A stretch of 64,000 nucleotides of DNA from Symsagittifera roscoffensis (taxonomy: Eukaryota; Xenacoelomorpha; Acoela; Convolutidae), in contig NC_087063.1 in the NCBI RefSeq assembly GCF_963678635.1, positions 20,466,701 to 20,530,700 on the forward strand, read 5' to 3'. The number at the start of each line of letters is the position of its first letter. Within the stretch, counting starts at the first letter, position 1. The position numbers were made by a program, and so were the translations under genes. A model generated the notes under the pieces. That model saw only the letters and a program-made list of their open reading frames with translations. It was not told the origin of the DNA and did not search any database. Positions 20,038 through 31,280 of this stretch are shown here, in pieces.

Positions 20038-20968
20038 CCCGCACCGAAGTTTCATGGGTAATTATCGATTATAATAGATTTTCGTTGACTAAAATGTTGT
20101 CAATATAATCGATAATAATGTCAAATTTAGACCACGTAATCGATTTTTAATCGATTATAATCGATTTTTTTTGGAAAAATTTAAATCCATTATAATCCAT
20201 TATAATCGATTATAATCCATTTCTGTTTTCAATATAATGGATTATTTTTTGTACATAAAATCCATGAAAATTGATAAAATTTTGTAAATAATGACTCTAT
20301 TTTCTGCAACTTTCTGCAAAACTCGAACGAACACGTTCATCCAGGGGCTACCAATACAAAGTAATTTTCCAAACAGCATTTTTGACCAGCTCCTCACGTC
20401 AACCTTCCCCCCCCCCCCCCCGCACCAACGTACCCCCAACGCACGATATACCTCCCTCACGTACCACCATCCCCTCCAACGTATCCAATCCCCCCACCAA
20501 CGTACCCCCAACCCACGACGTACCCCCCTCACGTACCCCTATCCCCCCACGAACCCCCAACCACGACGTACCCCCCCCCCTCTCTCTCTCTCTCTCTAGT
20601 TAGGCGACATCTAACTGTAGTACGGGTAAGCGTGGGGGGGGGAGTTGGTGTGGGGCCTATAGGTAACTTTTTGTAACTTTTCATAACTCGATTGAAAATA
20701 GGAAAAAATAAAATTAAGCGAGAGAACAAAATAACTAACTTAAGTTTAACAAAATTATGAAAAAATGAAAACAACAAGATTTGAATAAATAGATTATAAT
20801 CCATTATAATCGATTATAGTATATTATATTGGGATTTTATTGCTTAAAAAAATGTTATCATTATAATCCATTTTCAATCGTTTACAATCGATAATTTTTG
20901 TTATTTTGTAGAGACTGACAATAAAAATCCAATATAATCGATTATTATCCATGAAACTTCAGTGCGGG
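20038..20968. mobile_element. CCCGCAC-TIR element with AT palindromes and C-rich core
   Basis: 931 bp between TA (20,036-20,037) and TA (20,969-20,970). Ends CCCGCACCGAAGTTTCATGG and CCATGAAACTTCAGTGCGGG form about 40-bp TIRs that run into ATTATCGATTATAAT-type palindromes. TA duplication fits the Tc1/mariner group; there is no transposase. The centre carries a C-rich tract not seen in the related 636-bp element. Confidence 0.75.
20395..20650. repeat. C-rich minisatellite-like tract with (TC)n
   Basis: Poly-C, then repeats of CGTACCCCC(A/T) and CACGACGTACCCCC, then about 9 TC units, then GTGGGGGGGGAG. Strongly strand-asymmetric in an otherwise AT-rich region. Apparent Pro/Thr-rich reading frames here are low-complexity translation. 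Confidence 0.85.
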
Positions 20969-20970
20969 TA

Positions 20971-21387
20971 TCTTAAAATTTAAATTTAAAAACAAGAGCG
21001 ATCAAGAAGGATCGTTGCGACCCTGATTCGAATAAAAATCATCAGTATGAACTCAGTTTTTGCTAAAAATTTTAAAAATTTCCTAATGATTTTTTAATTT
21101 CAAATCAGTTTAAATCAATAAATTGTGGCATAGACAATCGAATCTGAAACTAATCAAATTGGAAACTAAAAGCAAAAAAAAAAAACAGGAACTTTGCGAC
21201 CAGAAACTCACTAAAAGTCGTCTGTAAAATATTCCATTTTTGCTAGAAAGCTCTAAAAAAGTTCCTGATGGTTTTCAGTTCCGAGGACTAATTTTAGTTC
21301 CAAAACAATCGAAGGCAATAAAATGAAGAAGGAATGCACAATGTATGCGCAATGCGCTGATATACTAAAAATCTAGACTAAAAAAAA
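20971..21387. other. No gene recognised
   Basis: AT-rich spacer. Two diverged copies of a GGAACTTTGCGACC/AGGATCGTTGCGACC..CTCA phrase about 190 bp apart hint at an old tandem repeat. Confidence 0.45.
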
Positions 21388-21915
21388 ACAAGATTGCTCG
21401 TATCAGGGCGAAGCCCTGAATGTTCCGACTGCCGTTTGAGGTTTTATAAGCAGTAATAACAAAAAAAAGTTAAACATAATAAAATAAAATGAAATTTTTT
21501 TTTTCTAAAATTTGAAATTGTTTAAAGAAAATCATCCCCCCACACGCCATATAAAGTACAAAAAAAAAATTTCGCTTCTATTATTATTTCAATTATGGTA
21601 TATAAGTTTTCTTGAACCAATTTGGATTGATTTCTAAGGCGGATTAAATATCGGCTTACGCGTTAATAGCGCGAAATATATCGCGCGTTAATTGTTCCAA
21701 ATTGGCCAAAATGGCAATCTTTAAACCCCCATAACTTTGCAAAAAAGTCACAGGTGAAATATCTTTTCAAATTTAAGCCCAGGACAACAATAGCTTTCGA
21801 ATGATATTTAAAAAGTCCGTCAAAAATGGCTAGTTAAAAAGTCGAATTTGTCTGTAGAAAAAAAACCCACCCCGAGCGCAAATATTCCGTTACTTTTGTA
21901 TCGAAAGTCGGAACA
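21388..21915 (-). mobile_element. HINE-like element (spacer)
   Basis: Complete 528-bp copy with TGTTCCGACTTTCGATAC at its 5' end (21,915) and GGGCTTCGCCCTGATACG..CTTGT at its 3' end (21,388). Canonical internal blocks. Confidence 0.82.
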
Positions 21916-22865
21916 AGAAAAAGTAAGCACGTAAAAGAAACTCGCCAAAGCTGAAAGTTATGCAAAGGCCAAAAATTATATGGAGGAAAAAAAGAACACT
22001 ACTGCGATTATTTGGAGAAAAAAAGGAATAAATTATGGGGAAAAATTTGATTTTTTTTGGTATTGCTTGGAGAAAACATAGATTATAGTTCCAATATAAT
22101 TGACATAATCTAAAAATTTTAACCAAGATGTTTAGACCATATAATCACAATAATTGTTTCTTCGAAGATAAAAGTTGTCAAGTAAAAAGATTGCTGCAGG
22201 AATAGATTTTTTTCGAACTTAAAACCCGCCAAATAATTGATTTGAACTCTTCTTGGGCAATCTTCTGGTTGACACTTTAAAGTATTATTCTTCTGGGAAT
22301 CTTCAAATTATTAAACTTATCACTTATTATAATGAAAATGGTTATTCAAAAAACTCTAAAATTTTACACGTTATGTAGAGAAAATTGTTCTTTGGTTGAT
22401 GTAAAGTCAACCAATACTTCCGAATACAGCAGTAAATCTTTTTTAGACATCCTTTCTTTTCAACTTTTTTCTGGGTTCAAGCTTCTGGTAACCATTGTCA
22501 ATCAGCAACTTCTTGCATTTCTCCAAATGTTTGGAAGCTAAAAAAGAAATTCGTTAAGGAAATGATTTCTAGCGTGACTTCAACTTGTGTTTGCACAAAA
22601 CCTGCCTACAAAAAGATCTGTATAATGAAAAAAACCTGTTTTTACTAAAATTGTCCGATTTTACTAGCAAAAAGCGGGTTAAACAGTGTCGCTCAACTTT
22701 TTCTCTGCAAACAAGTTCAATTTTTTATTTTTTTATGGAAGTCTATTTTAATGCGCTGGGCTAAACATTCACAAGGTTTTTCTGTTTTAATGTTGTCGAT
22801 GAGATAATAGCAGTTTGATTTTGGCTATTTGGTTCAATTAGAACAAGCCACTGGACGACAATTTA
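21916..22865. other. No gene recognised
   Basis: AT-rich spacer. A 69-codon frame at 22,332-22,541 starts with ATG but has no recognisable motif or support. Confidence 0.5.
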
Positions 22866-22935
22866 ACAAGACTGCTCGTATCAGGGCGAAACCGAATGCC
22901 TTTTAAGCTCTATGCACAAGCTCTATGCCTTTTAA
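22866..22935 (-). mobile_element. HINE-like 3' end fragment
   Basis: ACAAGACTGCTCGTATCAGG and a damaged stem-loop (GGGCGAAACCGAATG), followed by two copies of CTATGC..CTTTTAAGCTCT. Only the 3' end survives. Confidence 0.6.
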
Positions 22936-24832
22936 GCTCTGAACACACAAACAATTAAAGGTAATGAAATAAAACAAAGTCCACAATAAGTTATTCATAG
23001 AACCGGATCTGCAAGCTTTGACCATCAGGCTAGTGCCACGTAATTTAGATTTTTCAGAGCTGATTAGTTTTTGTATGCCTCCACGACAGTATAGTCGTCT
23101 TCAGATTCAGGAAGCTCGGCAAGACTTGAAAAAAAAATTCAAAACAAAATTTAAAATCAGATTTGTCTATTTCGCTACCTTCGTCGTATTTTCTTCGTCT
23201 AGCTTCTTTATTTTCGACTGGGTCAGATAAGAGTTCTTTGGAAGATAGAAAAACCTTTATCCAGAAAAGCTAACTCAAAAAACGTTTGGAAATCTTTCAT
23301 GTGAATCTAGAAGTATTTTTTCTGAAACGTTATTGTCAAGCAACAACTTGAGACGCGAAGCGCGTTTTTCTGTGGATATTCGATAATGAAGAGCGAGAGT
23401 CAGCAAAGTTTGGGTGCGCGTATTCTCGAGTCATTTCAAGTTCGAGAATTCCAAGGCTGCGAACGAGGTTGATGTAACTTTCCAGTCGGACGTCCGAAGG
23501 GGTGTCCGGTCCGCACTTCCAGAAAAGAAAAATGGCAAAGGTACAATATATTCAGACTTTCGATTGGTTCCCCCTTGCGCTGAAATTTATCTGTAACTAA
23601 CTTGAGTATGCGTCTTGTTTGTTTGTACGACATACACTGCACACCTGAAAAGTTAACAATTAGGACAAAAAAAATTCTCGCCTATCCGGGTTGACAAGAA
23701 AGCCGTCATAAAACGACCATGTTTCTTACTGAGTTGTTTGAACGACTATTAGCAGTAATATTTTCGCATAGTACGGAAAAGCTTGACAAGCATTACAATC
23801 AAAGTTTATGACTAATCCCTAGCAAGTTTAGCCCCTCTCATGAATTCGATTCATTAAGCATCGAAAAATTCCGCCTTTGATAACAATTTTACGACATTTA
23901 TTTTGGCTTATCGTTTAGGGCCTCTTTCGAAAATCTGATTCTCAACGCAGTTTTTTGTTCCAGTTCAAATTTCCAAACTATTGTGGTTTGTTGCAGAAAT
24001 TTCTTGTTATATGAAATTCAAAATGTCAGATTGGTATTTAAAACCTCACAGAAAAAACTGCACTTAAAGATATGCGACGACCTAAATTCATTGTTGAAAC
24101 AAAATGTCATCACAAGGCCAAACTGCATTTTGTGAATTCTAAGCTGATTCCACAACCGGCCAAAAAATATAATTGTCGCGGAATCCCTAACATCGTTTCT
24201 TTTCTTTGATCTTCTTTGCTGTTGTGGATTCCACGTACAAGTATCAAAAACTCTGTACTGCTCAAAATTGCTCCAAAAAAGCAATTTTGCGGAAACCGCA
24301 GCAAAATTTGTGAAATCCGCAACAAAATTTGCGGAATTCACATATATTTTGCGGAATCTGCTTTCATCCACGGATTTTTTAAAATGGATTCTATTTAAAT
24401 TTTTGAAAGAAAATTGTCTCTGGAATCCATGAACATGCAGGCAAAAATTGGTCCCGCCAATTCAGTGCACTGTATGGCGTCGTTGAAAAGAACTAAAATT
24501 AATAGTTTTACTACAGTCTCAAAACTCAAAAAAAAATCTAGACTCCGTTTGCTGCTTCTGAAGATCCTTTGACAATCAAAATTATGTCTGATGAGCTTCG
24601 ATTGGATGGTAAAAAACTGTTTTAGAATAAAAGTTTTCTTTTGTTGATTCATCCAGATCCTCTTGAACAAGTTCAGATTTTATTTGTTGAAAATTTCTTT
24701 CATGAATTCACAGTAGTTAAAAAGACAATGACACAAAGTGATAAAAATTTTTATTCCCTTTAACGTCTGAACACTAAAAACTGCATCTTCCTTTACCGCG
24801 ATTGCAATCAGTAGATTTCAAGAATTGTAAGA
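22936..24832. other. No gene recognised
   Basis: Unique spacer DNA. The part around 23,350-23,600 is GC-richer with a 60-codon frame, and 24.25-24.36 kb repeats a GCGGAATTC/GCGGAATCC phrase several times. Neither gives a convincing gene. Confidence 0.5.
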
Positions 24833-25167
24833 AACGAGACTGCTCGGATATCAGGGCAAAACCCGGAATATTCCGACTGCCACTTAACCCATATCAAACA
24901 GATAGAGTGTTGAAACTTCAGTCGTACTACGCACATAAATTAACAGAGCATGGTCAAAATGGCAATTTTCAAACTACCAGGACTTTGTAAAAAATTATTA
25001 GTCGGTAAAAATTTTTTTCTATATTCGATTTCAAGGAGTCAACTTTTAAAAAAAAAGAGTATGTAAAGGTTTAGTTAAAAATTATCATTTTGATCGCCGA
25101 AAGTTGACTAAATATAAAACCCACACCCAAGCATAAATATTCCGTTTTCTTCGGAAAGTCGGGAAAA
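24833..25167 (-). mobile_element. Diverged HINE-like element
   Basis: Carries GAGACTGCTCGGATATCAGG at one end and TTCGGAAAGTCGGGAA at the other, with a reduced interior (about 335 bp) and damaged stem-loop. An older copy. Confidence 0.6.
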
Positions 25168-25365
25168 AATCTCCAGCCTACATAATTTTATCTTCAATTC
25201 TATTCAAAGTTTCTAGTTATCCAAATTATTTTTTCTCCTTCCAAATTATCTATTTTTACGTAAAGGAAATTTTGTTTCAACCGATGCTGCAAAATTTTTA
25301 TGCATCAGGCTCTAAAGCTTGTTGCTTTTTAAAAAACAAGTTGGTTTGGAGAAACAAACTTCAAC

Positions 25366-26265
25366 CGATGAGCACAGTTTTGATATATGTGTGTTAAATC
25401 AGTCTTTTGGTTAATGAATTATTTATAAAGTCATCCATTGGAGAGAAAATTAATCCCAGTCAATAAATTTTAAAACTAGAGTTACAGTTCAAAAATAACA
25501 AGTTTGGCCTTGAATTGCCGATCTGAAATCCTTCCAATTGGAAATCGTTTCTGAATCGAAAACAGGGCTGCATTATGTTGCAGCTTTTTGCAACATTTTA
25601 ATCAATTTTAAACTTAACAACTCAGATTTGTGCATTGTTGAGTTTTCAATTAAAATTTTTCAAATTTGTTCATTCTCTCGAAATAAAAATTTATATGAAC
25701 AGCCGTTTCAGGTTAAATAAACTTGGATAGCAGAAAACGAAGTTTACGCATCAGTAAAACAAAACTGCGTTGTTTTTTTTGAAGTATGTAAGTCCCAAAC
25801 CAAAAATCGGAAAAAAATTTTTCTTTTGGCGACCACCAAAGAAAACATACCCAGGGTCGGTGCTCTGAATTTGTGTCAGAATACAATGAAAACTGTCTCT
25901 CCGCAGCATCCTTATAACGTACACAATTGTATTTTTTTAATTTGAGACAGAAAATATTTTTTCTCTCTTAAAGTAGGTTTTGAGCTTTGCAATAGCTATT
26001 TTTGGTCTGGCCAAATTCGGCTGGAGAACCTTGCTTATGATTTCATAGCATTCAAACTTTTTTATGTGGTTATAAACATACCTCAAATAAAAATGAGCTA
26101 TCTCCCCCCCTAGCAAGAATGAGGGGAGATTGCTCAATTGATATCGTTTTGAGGCCATTTCAATAAAAAAATTTTGCGATTGAGAAATTGACAAAATAAT
26201 CGAAAGAAGAACATTTATGAGTTTTTCAATTCATCCCCACCACGCAGTAATTTAAATTAGAGCGG
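25366..26265 (+). repeat. Direct repeat A, copy 1
   Basis: About 900 bp matching 26,712-27,643 in the same orientation: both start CGATGAGCACA and end at TAAATTAGAGC. Shared landmarks are TTGGCCTTGAATTGCC, AGCCGTTTCAGG and GGGGAGATTGCTCAATTGAT. No coding capacity seen. Confidence 0.8.
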
Positions 26266-26711
26266 GATTAATTTAGTGTATCGTATCCCGAAATTCGGAA
26301 CATAAAACTGTAATAGCCGGAGAGTTCACTTAGCTGATAGATGTTTCAAATTGCTTTTTAAAAAAACAGCTTTAATTTCAAATCAACGCACAAGATAAAC
26401 ACACAAGTTTTAATAACCGATATAATTGTTGTCATTTCATTTTTTTGTATTTTCTGGTTTTAGTGAAAAAAAGCACACTAGGCAGCGAAATTTTTTAGAA
26501 AAGTTTTAGACCTTTTGTCCATGTAAAAACAATGGAACAAAAATATAAAGATGATTTTTTTTTGCTAGAACTAGCAATATGTCAGATACTCAGCTTTTAA
26601 AGTGTTTAAAAATGAGGCTTTAAAGCAAATATCAGAAAATAATATAACTTGATAGTTTATCCTAGCACATGCCTTTTAAGGCATTCTGATGGATCCTCTG
26701 AATTTTGCATG

Positions 26712-27643
26712 AACGATGAGCACAATTTGATATATATGTGTTTAACAAAATTTTTGTTCATAAATTATTTATAAAATTATGCTTAATTCAATTGGAGAGA
26801 AAATTCGTCGCCCTTAAATAAAAAAGAAAATTATTCCCAGACAAAATCTTTAAAACTAGAGTTACAACTGAAAGATGCACAGTTTGGCCTTGAATTGCCA
26901 ATTAAATCCTTCCAATTGGAATTCGTTTCTGAATCGAAAACAAGGCTGTAGGAGATTGTATTTTTTTGCAACAACTGAATCAATTTTAAACTTAACAACT
27001 CAATTTGTGCAATGTTGACTTTTTTAATTAAAATGTTTCAAATTTGTTAATTCTCTCAAAATAGAGATTCTATATGAACAGCCGTTTCAGGATGAAAAAA
27101 ACTGGATAAACGAAGTTTACGCATCAGTTAAACAAAACTGCGTTGTTTTTTTTTTGAAGTATGTAAGCAGAAACCAAAAATCAGAAAAATGTTAATTTTT
27201 TCTTCGGGCGATCACCGAAGAAAACAAATTACCAGGGGTGGTGCTCTGAATTTGCGTCAGAATTCTATGAAAAACTGTTCTCCGCAGCATTATAATAACG
27301 TACGCAATTGAATTTTTTAATTTGAGACGGAAAATTTTTTTCACTCTGAAAGTAGGTTTCGAGCTGTGCAATAAGGGATTTTTGGTGTACCAAATTCGCT
27401 AGAGAACCTTGCTTATGATTTCATAGCAATCAAATTTTTTTCAGAGTGGTTATAAACATACCTCAAATAAATGTCGAGCTATCTCTCCCCAGCAAGAATG
27501 AGGGGAGATTGCTCAATTGATCTCGTTTTAAGGCCAATTCAAAATTTTTTTTGGTGATTGAAAATTGACGAAATAAACGAATGAAAAACGTTTATGATTT
27601 TTTCTTCAAGTGATCCCCGCCACGCACTAATGTAAATTAGAGC
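26712..27643 (+). repeat. Direct repeat A, copy 2 (cut by gap)
   Basis: Second copy, 450 bp after the first ends, and broken by the N gap right after TAAATTAGAGC. The pair could be LTR-like or a segmental duplication; the gap hides what follows. Confidence 0.8.
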
Positions 27644-27843
27644 NNNNNNNNNNNNNNNNNNNNNNNNNNNNNNNNNNNNNNNNNNNNNNNNNNNNNNNNN
27701 NNNNNNNNNNNNNNNNNNNNNNNNNNNNNNNNNNNNNNNNNNNNNNNNNNNNNNNNNNNNNNNNNNNNNNNNNNNNNNNNNNNNNNNNNNNNNNNNNNNN
27801 NNNNNNNNNNNNNNNNNNNNNNNNNNNNNNNNNNNNNNNNNNN
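27644..27843. other. Scaffold gap (200 Ns)
   Basis: Exactly 200 Ns, the usual placeholder for an unsized join. It interrupts the second copy of one direct repeat on its left and abuts the first copy of another on its right, so repeat collapse is the likely cause. Any apparent reading frame through it is meaningless. Confidence 0.99.
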
Positions 27844-28527
27844 CATATTTACTGACGTAATTAGAATTTATATAGTTTTGCAATTTTAGCGGTTAAAATT
27901 TTTTCTTGATGTTTTTGTCACACTTTCGTCAGAACAGCCGCCAGGCGCGATCTAGGATTTGTCAAGGAGGGGGAGAGGGGGACTTTCAAAAAAAATTCCC
28001 AAATCACTATAAAGTCCCGATTTTGAAAAAAAAAAAATTTCTGTACCGCAGGCAAGTTTGCAAAAAAATTAGGCCAACAGCGTTTTTATGCATTTTTTGA
28101 AAAAAATTGGCCACTAAATCGCGCTTTTTCGGCACGCGCTTCTTCTAAATGTTCAGTAAGGCTCGGCCCCGAAAGCGACTTTAAAAAAGTTTCAGGTCAG
28201 TCAGCCAAAAATGTATATCTCAAAATAGTACAAAGGGGGGGGGGGACATTCGGGTCAGCGGAGATTTAATCCGTCTTTGAAATCGTTCCGATTTAGTTGA
28301 AAGAAGCTAATTTGCCATAATTGATTTCTTGCAAGGAGCAAAATATATCCTTTTGTAGTTTATATGCCGTGTGGGGTGATGATTTTCATTTAAAAAATTC
28401 AAATTTTAGAAAAAAAATTTTCATTTTGTTTTGTTTCATTTAGTTTTTTAATAATATTACTGCTCAATAAAACTTAAAAGGAAACCGGAACATCCATTGC
28501 TTTGCCCTGTTACGGGCAGTCTTGATT
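27844..28527 (+). repeat. Direct repeat B, copy 1 (composite)
   Basis: Begins CATATTTACTGACGTAATTA, carries the GGATCTAGGATTTG/GAGGGGGAGAGG repeat, then a G-run, and at about 28,250 switches into the 3' half of a HINE-like element ending GGGCAGTCTTG. The same composite is at 29,803-30,473. Confidence 0.8.
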
Positions 28528-29089
28528 TATTTCTTAATCAAAACACTCAAATTCCGTACACCATAAACTCAAATTGTAACAATTAAACTTTGACATTATC
28601 AGAGTAATGTTTTTTGTTTTTTCTTTATAATTTGCGTGTTCTGTCGAGTTAGTAACTTTTAATTGTAAAGCCATTTTAAGAAAAAAGAGATGAAAGTTGA
28701 TCTCAAAATAACCCCGCGTTTCCAGTATTTCAATAGCGCGCACTAGTGAGAGCAGAAAAGAGGAGTATGAGTAAGATCAGTATTAGCCTAAGCAATTGCG
28801 CAAACCTATCCGTTCAAAAGTAGATAAATAAGAAAGTGTAACAAAGGAACGGTGTACTGAATTCGATGCTAATCTCTGAAAAAAACAGGTCCTTCCCGTC
28901 AAAGATTTCATTCTATGAAAAAAAATAATTAGCATGGTTTTTACTACCCAAGCAAAAAAAAGATAAGACTGAAACTAGACAAAAACGACAAAATAATGTT
29001 TTGACGCCATTGCAGACCTAAGTTAGTTAAGTTTAAGACAACAATCAGAAGTGACCTAACTAACCGGGTTGACAAAAAATGGTTATCAT
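28528..29089. other. No gene recognised
   Basis: AT-rich DNA between the two composite repeats. A 69-codon frame on the minus strand has no support. Confidence 0.5.
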
Positions 29090-29300
29090 AAATTTTTCAT
29101 ATATGAAAAAAATGCTTATCATACGCTTTCATACAATTTCATAGATTAAAGTGTATGTATGAAAATTGCAAAATAAGCATTTTTTCAATATATGAAATTG
29201 TATGATAAGCATTTTTTCCATTCAATGAAATTGTATGATAAGCATTTTTTCCATACTATGAAATTGTATGATAAAATTTTTTTCCATAAATGAAAATACA
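29090..29300 (+). repeat. Minisatellite of ATGAAATTGTATGATAAGC units
   Basis: Three to four copies of a roughly 41-43-bp unit ATGAAATTGTATGATAAGC plus ATTTTTTCCAT, with degenerate and inverted copies (CTTTCATACAATTTCAT) at its left edge. Confidence 0.75.
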
Positions 29301-29599
29301 AAAAAATTTTGTTTCGAGATTTCGTGTTTCAACCGAAAGACTAACCAAAGATTTTTTGTCTCGAGAAAACCCAGAGTGTAACTGGCAGTTAACACGCAAA
29401 TTAACCGAATTTGTTGGTTCTAGCCATAAAAGTTAATTTTACATTTTCACCTGGAACTATATACCAAAAAATTAACTTTTTCAATATCACTAGATAATTT
29501 TTAGTTTGAATTTATGATTGCTGAGAAAAAAAGTCCTGTTTTTTTGCAAACTTATTTTTACTTTAGCAAATGAAACAAAAGATAATTCTTTTGTTCAAG

Positions 29600-29767
29600 A
29601 AGCGAAATCTTTATATGGCGTGCGGGTGGATGGTTTTAATAGAAAAAAAATTCAAAATTTAGAAAAAAAATGTTTTTTTTTTCATTTAGTTTTTGTTCAT
29701 TTAACGTTTTAATGTTATTACTGCTCCGTAAACTTTAAAGGGCAGTCGGATACGAGCAGTCTTGTTA
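29600..29767 (+). mobile_element. HINE-like 3' fragment lacking the stem-loop
   Basis: Contains TATGGCGTGCGGGTGGATG, CTGCTCCGTAAACTTTAAAGG and GGCAGTCGGATACGAGCAGT. The segment AACATTCAGGGCTTCGCCCTG that should sit between the subterminal repeat and the end is exactly missing. Confidence 0.65.
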
Positions 29768-29802
29768 TAATTTAATTAATTCAAATTAAAAGTTTCAAAA
29801 AC

Positions 29803-30473
29803 ATATTTACTGACGTAATTAGAATTTATATAGTTCTTGATGTTTTTGTCACACTTTCGTCTGAACAGCCGCCAGGCGCGATCTAGGATTTGTCGAGGAG
29901 GGGGAGAGGGGGACTTTCAAAAAAAATTCCCAAATCACTATAAAGTCCCGATTTTGAAAAAAAAACTTTCTGTACCGCAGGCAAGTTTGCAAAAAATTTA
30001 GGCCAAAAGCGTTTTTATGCATTTTTTGAAAAAAATTGGCCACTAAATCGCGCTTTTTCGGCACGCGCTTTTTCGGCACGCGCTTTTTCTAAATGTTCAG
30101 TAAGGCTTGGCCCCGAAAGCGACTTTAAAAAAGTTTCAGGTCAGTCAGCCAAAAATGTATATCTCAAAATAGTACAAAGGGGGGGGGGACATTTGGGTCA
30201 GCGGAGATTTAATCCGTCTTTGAAATCGTTCCGATTTAGTTGCAAGAAGCTAATTTGCCATGATTGATTTCTTGCAAGGAGCAAAATATATCCTTTTGTA
30301 GTTTATATGCCGTGTGGGGTGATGATTTTCATTAAAAAAATTCAAATTTTAGAAAAAAAAATTTTCATTTTGTTTTGTTTCATTTAGTTTTTGAATGTTA
30401 TTGCTGCTCCCGAAACCTTAAAAGGCAGTCGGAACATTCAGGGCTTTGCCCTCATGCGAGCAGTTTTGTCTGT
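29803..30473 (+). repeat. Direct repeat B, copy 2 (composite)
   Basis: Same composite as 27,844-28,527: GGATCTAGG-family part, duplicated CTTTTTCGGCACGCG phrase near 30,055, G-run near 30,180, then HINE 3' half ending GAGCAGTTTTGT. It keeps a better subterminal repeat (AGTCGGAACATTCAGGG) than copy 1. Confidence 0.8.
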
Positions 30474-30540
30474 TTTTACTTCACTTTGTTCCAATTTACT
30501 TGCATCTCTTCAAATAAATGCTTAACAAACAAAATTAGAC

Positions 30541-30855
30541 AAAAATCATGCGTTAAAAAGTAGTCGCATATTTGTTGTTAATTTATTCAATGAGATTAAT
30601 AGTATCAACCAACCAAAACTTTTTAATTTATTCGCAATTATTGTGGCTACTGGTTTGCGAAAATTTAAAGATTTTTATGTTCCAATCAAATTTTGCAAAA
30701 ATCATGCGTTAAAAAGTAGTCGCACATTTGTTGGTAATTTATTCAATGAGAAAAATAGTATCAACCAATCAAATCTTTTTAATTTATTCGCAATTATTGC
30801 GGCTACTGATTCGCGAAAATTGAAGGATTATTGGTCAAAAAATTTTGTGACGAAT
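30541..30855 (+). repeat. 156-bp tandem duplication
   Basis: Two adjacent units starting AAAAATCATGCGTTAAAAAG at 30,541 and 30,697, about 90 percent alike. A 74-codon frame crossing them is not considered a gene. Confidence 0.8.
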
Positions 30856-31280
30856 TGCTTTAATTAGTTCAAACCGGAGATATTTAGTTTTTTCGACTAT
30901 CCCTCCCGTTGACCCCCTGAAACTAACCTGACGTCCTCTTTTTTGGGATGTAGATGCGACATAATTTCCTTCATTCGAAGATATTTGACTCGAGGAGGTA
31001 AATTTGGATAAGCTCATTTCAAACAAAATATGAAAAAGTGAATTTTTAACAACAAAGACCAATTAGTCAAGATACGAAGTAATGTATAAATAAATATGAA
31101 TTTGTCAAGTTTTCAGTCAGGCGTTATCATGTCTGCGGCAGGCATGAACATGTCTCACTCAGAAAAATACGCATGCTCACTTGTGAACAGCCCTTCATAA
31201 TGGGGGAACAGTCCTGAGAATATTCTCTCCCCTGCTAAATGGACGATCAGCCCTGAAATGGCACAAAAAGTTCAGTACGG
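30856..31280. other. No gene recognised
   Basis: Spacer DNA up to the inner end of the right arm. Somewhat GC-richer near 31.1-31.27 kb. No match to the left side. Confidence 0.55.

Larger units (their letters stand above)
19031..31280. other. Spacer between the inverted arms
   Basis: About 12.2 kb not mirrored on either side. It contains a CCCGCA-TIR element with a C-rich core, several Helitron-like copies, two sets of ~0.7-0.9-kb direct repeats flanking the scaffold gap, a minisatellite and a 156-bp tandem repeat. No convincing host gene was found. The scaffold gap means its true length and content are uncertain. Confidence 0.8.

Noticed and set aside
20291..20603. Pro/Thr-rich frames over the C-rich tract
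   Set aside because: Low-complexity translation of a simple repeat.
24018..24371. 117-codon minus frame
   Set aside because: Lies over repeated GCGGAATTC-type phrases; no motif and overlapping frames on both strands.
27539..27883. 114-codon frame spanning the N gap
   Set aside because: Most of it is Ns.
29090..29300. CRISPR-like array
   Set aside because: Units are directly tandem without unique spacers, and the setting is eukaryotic.
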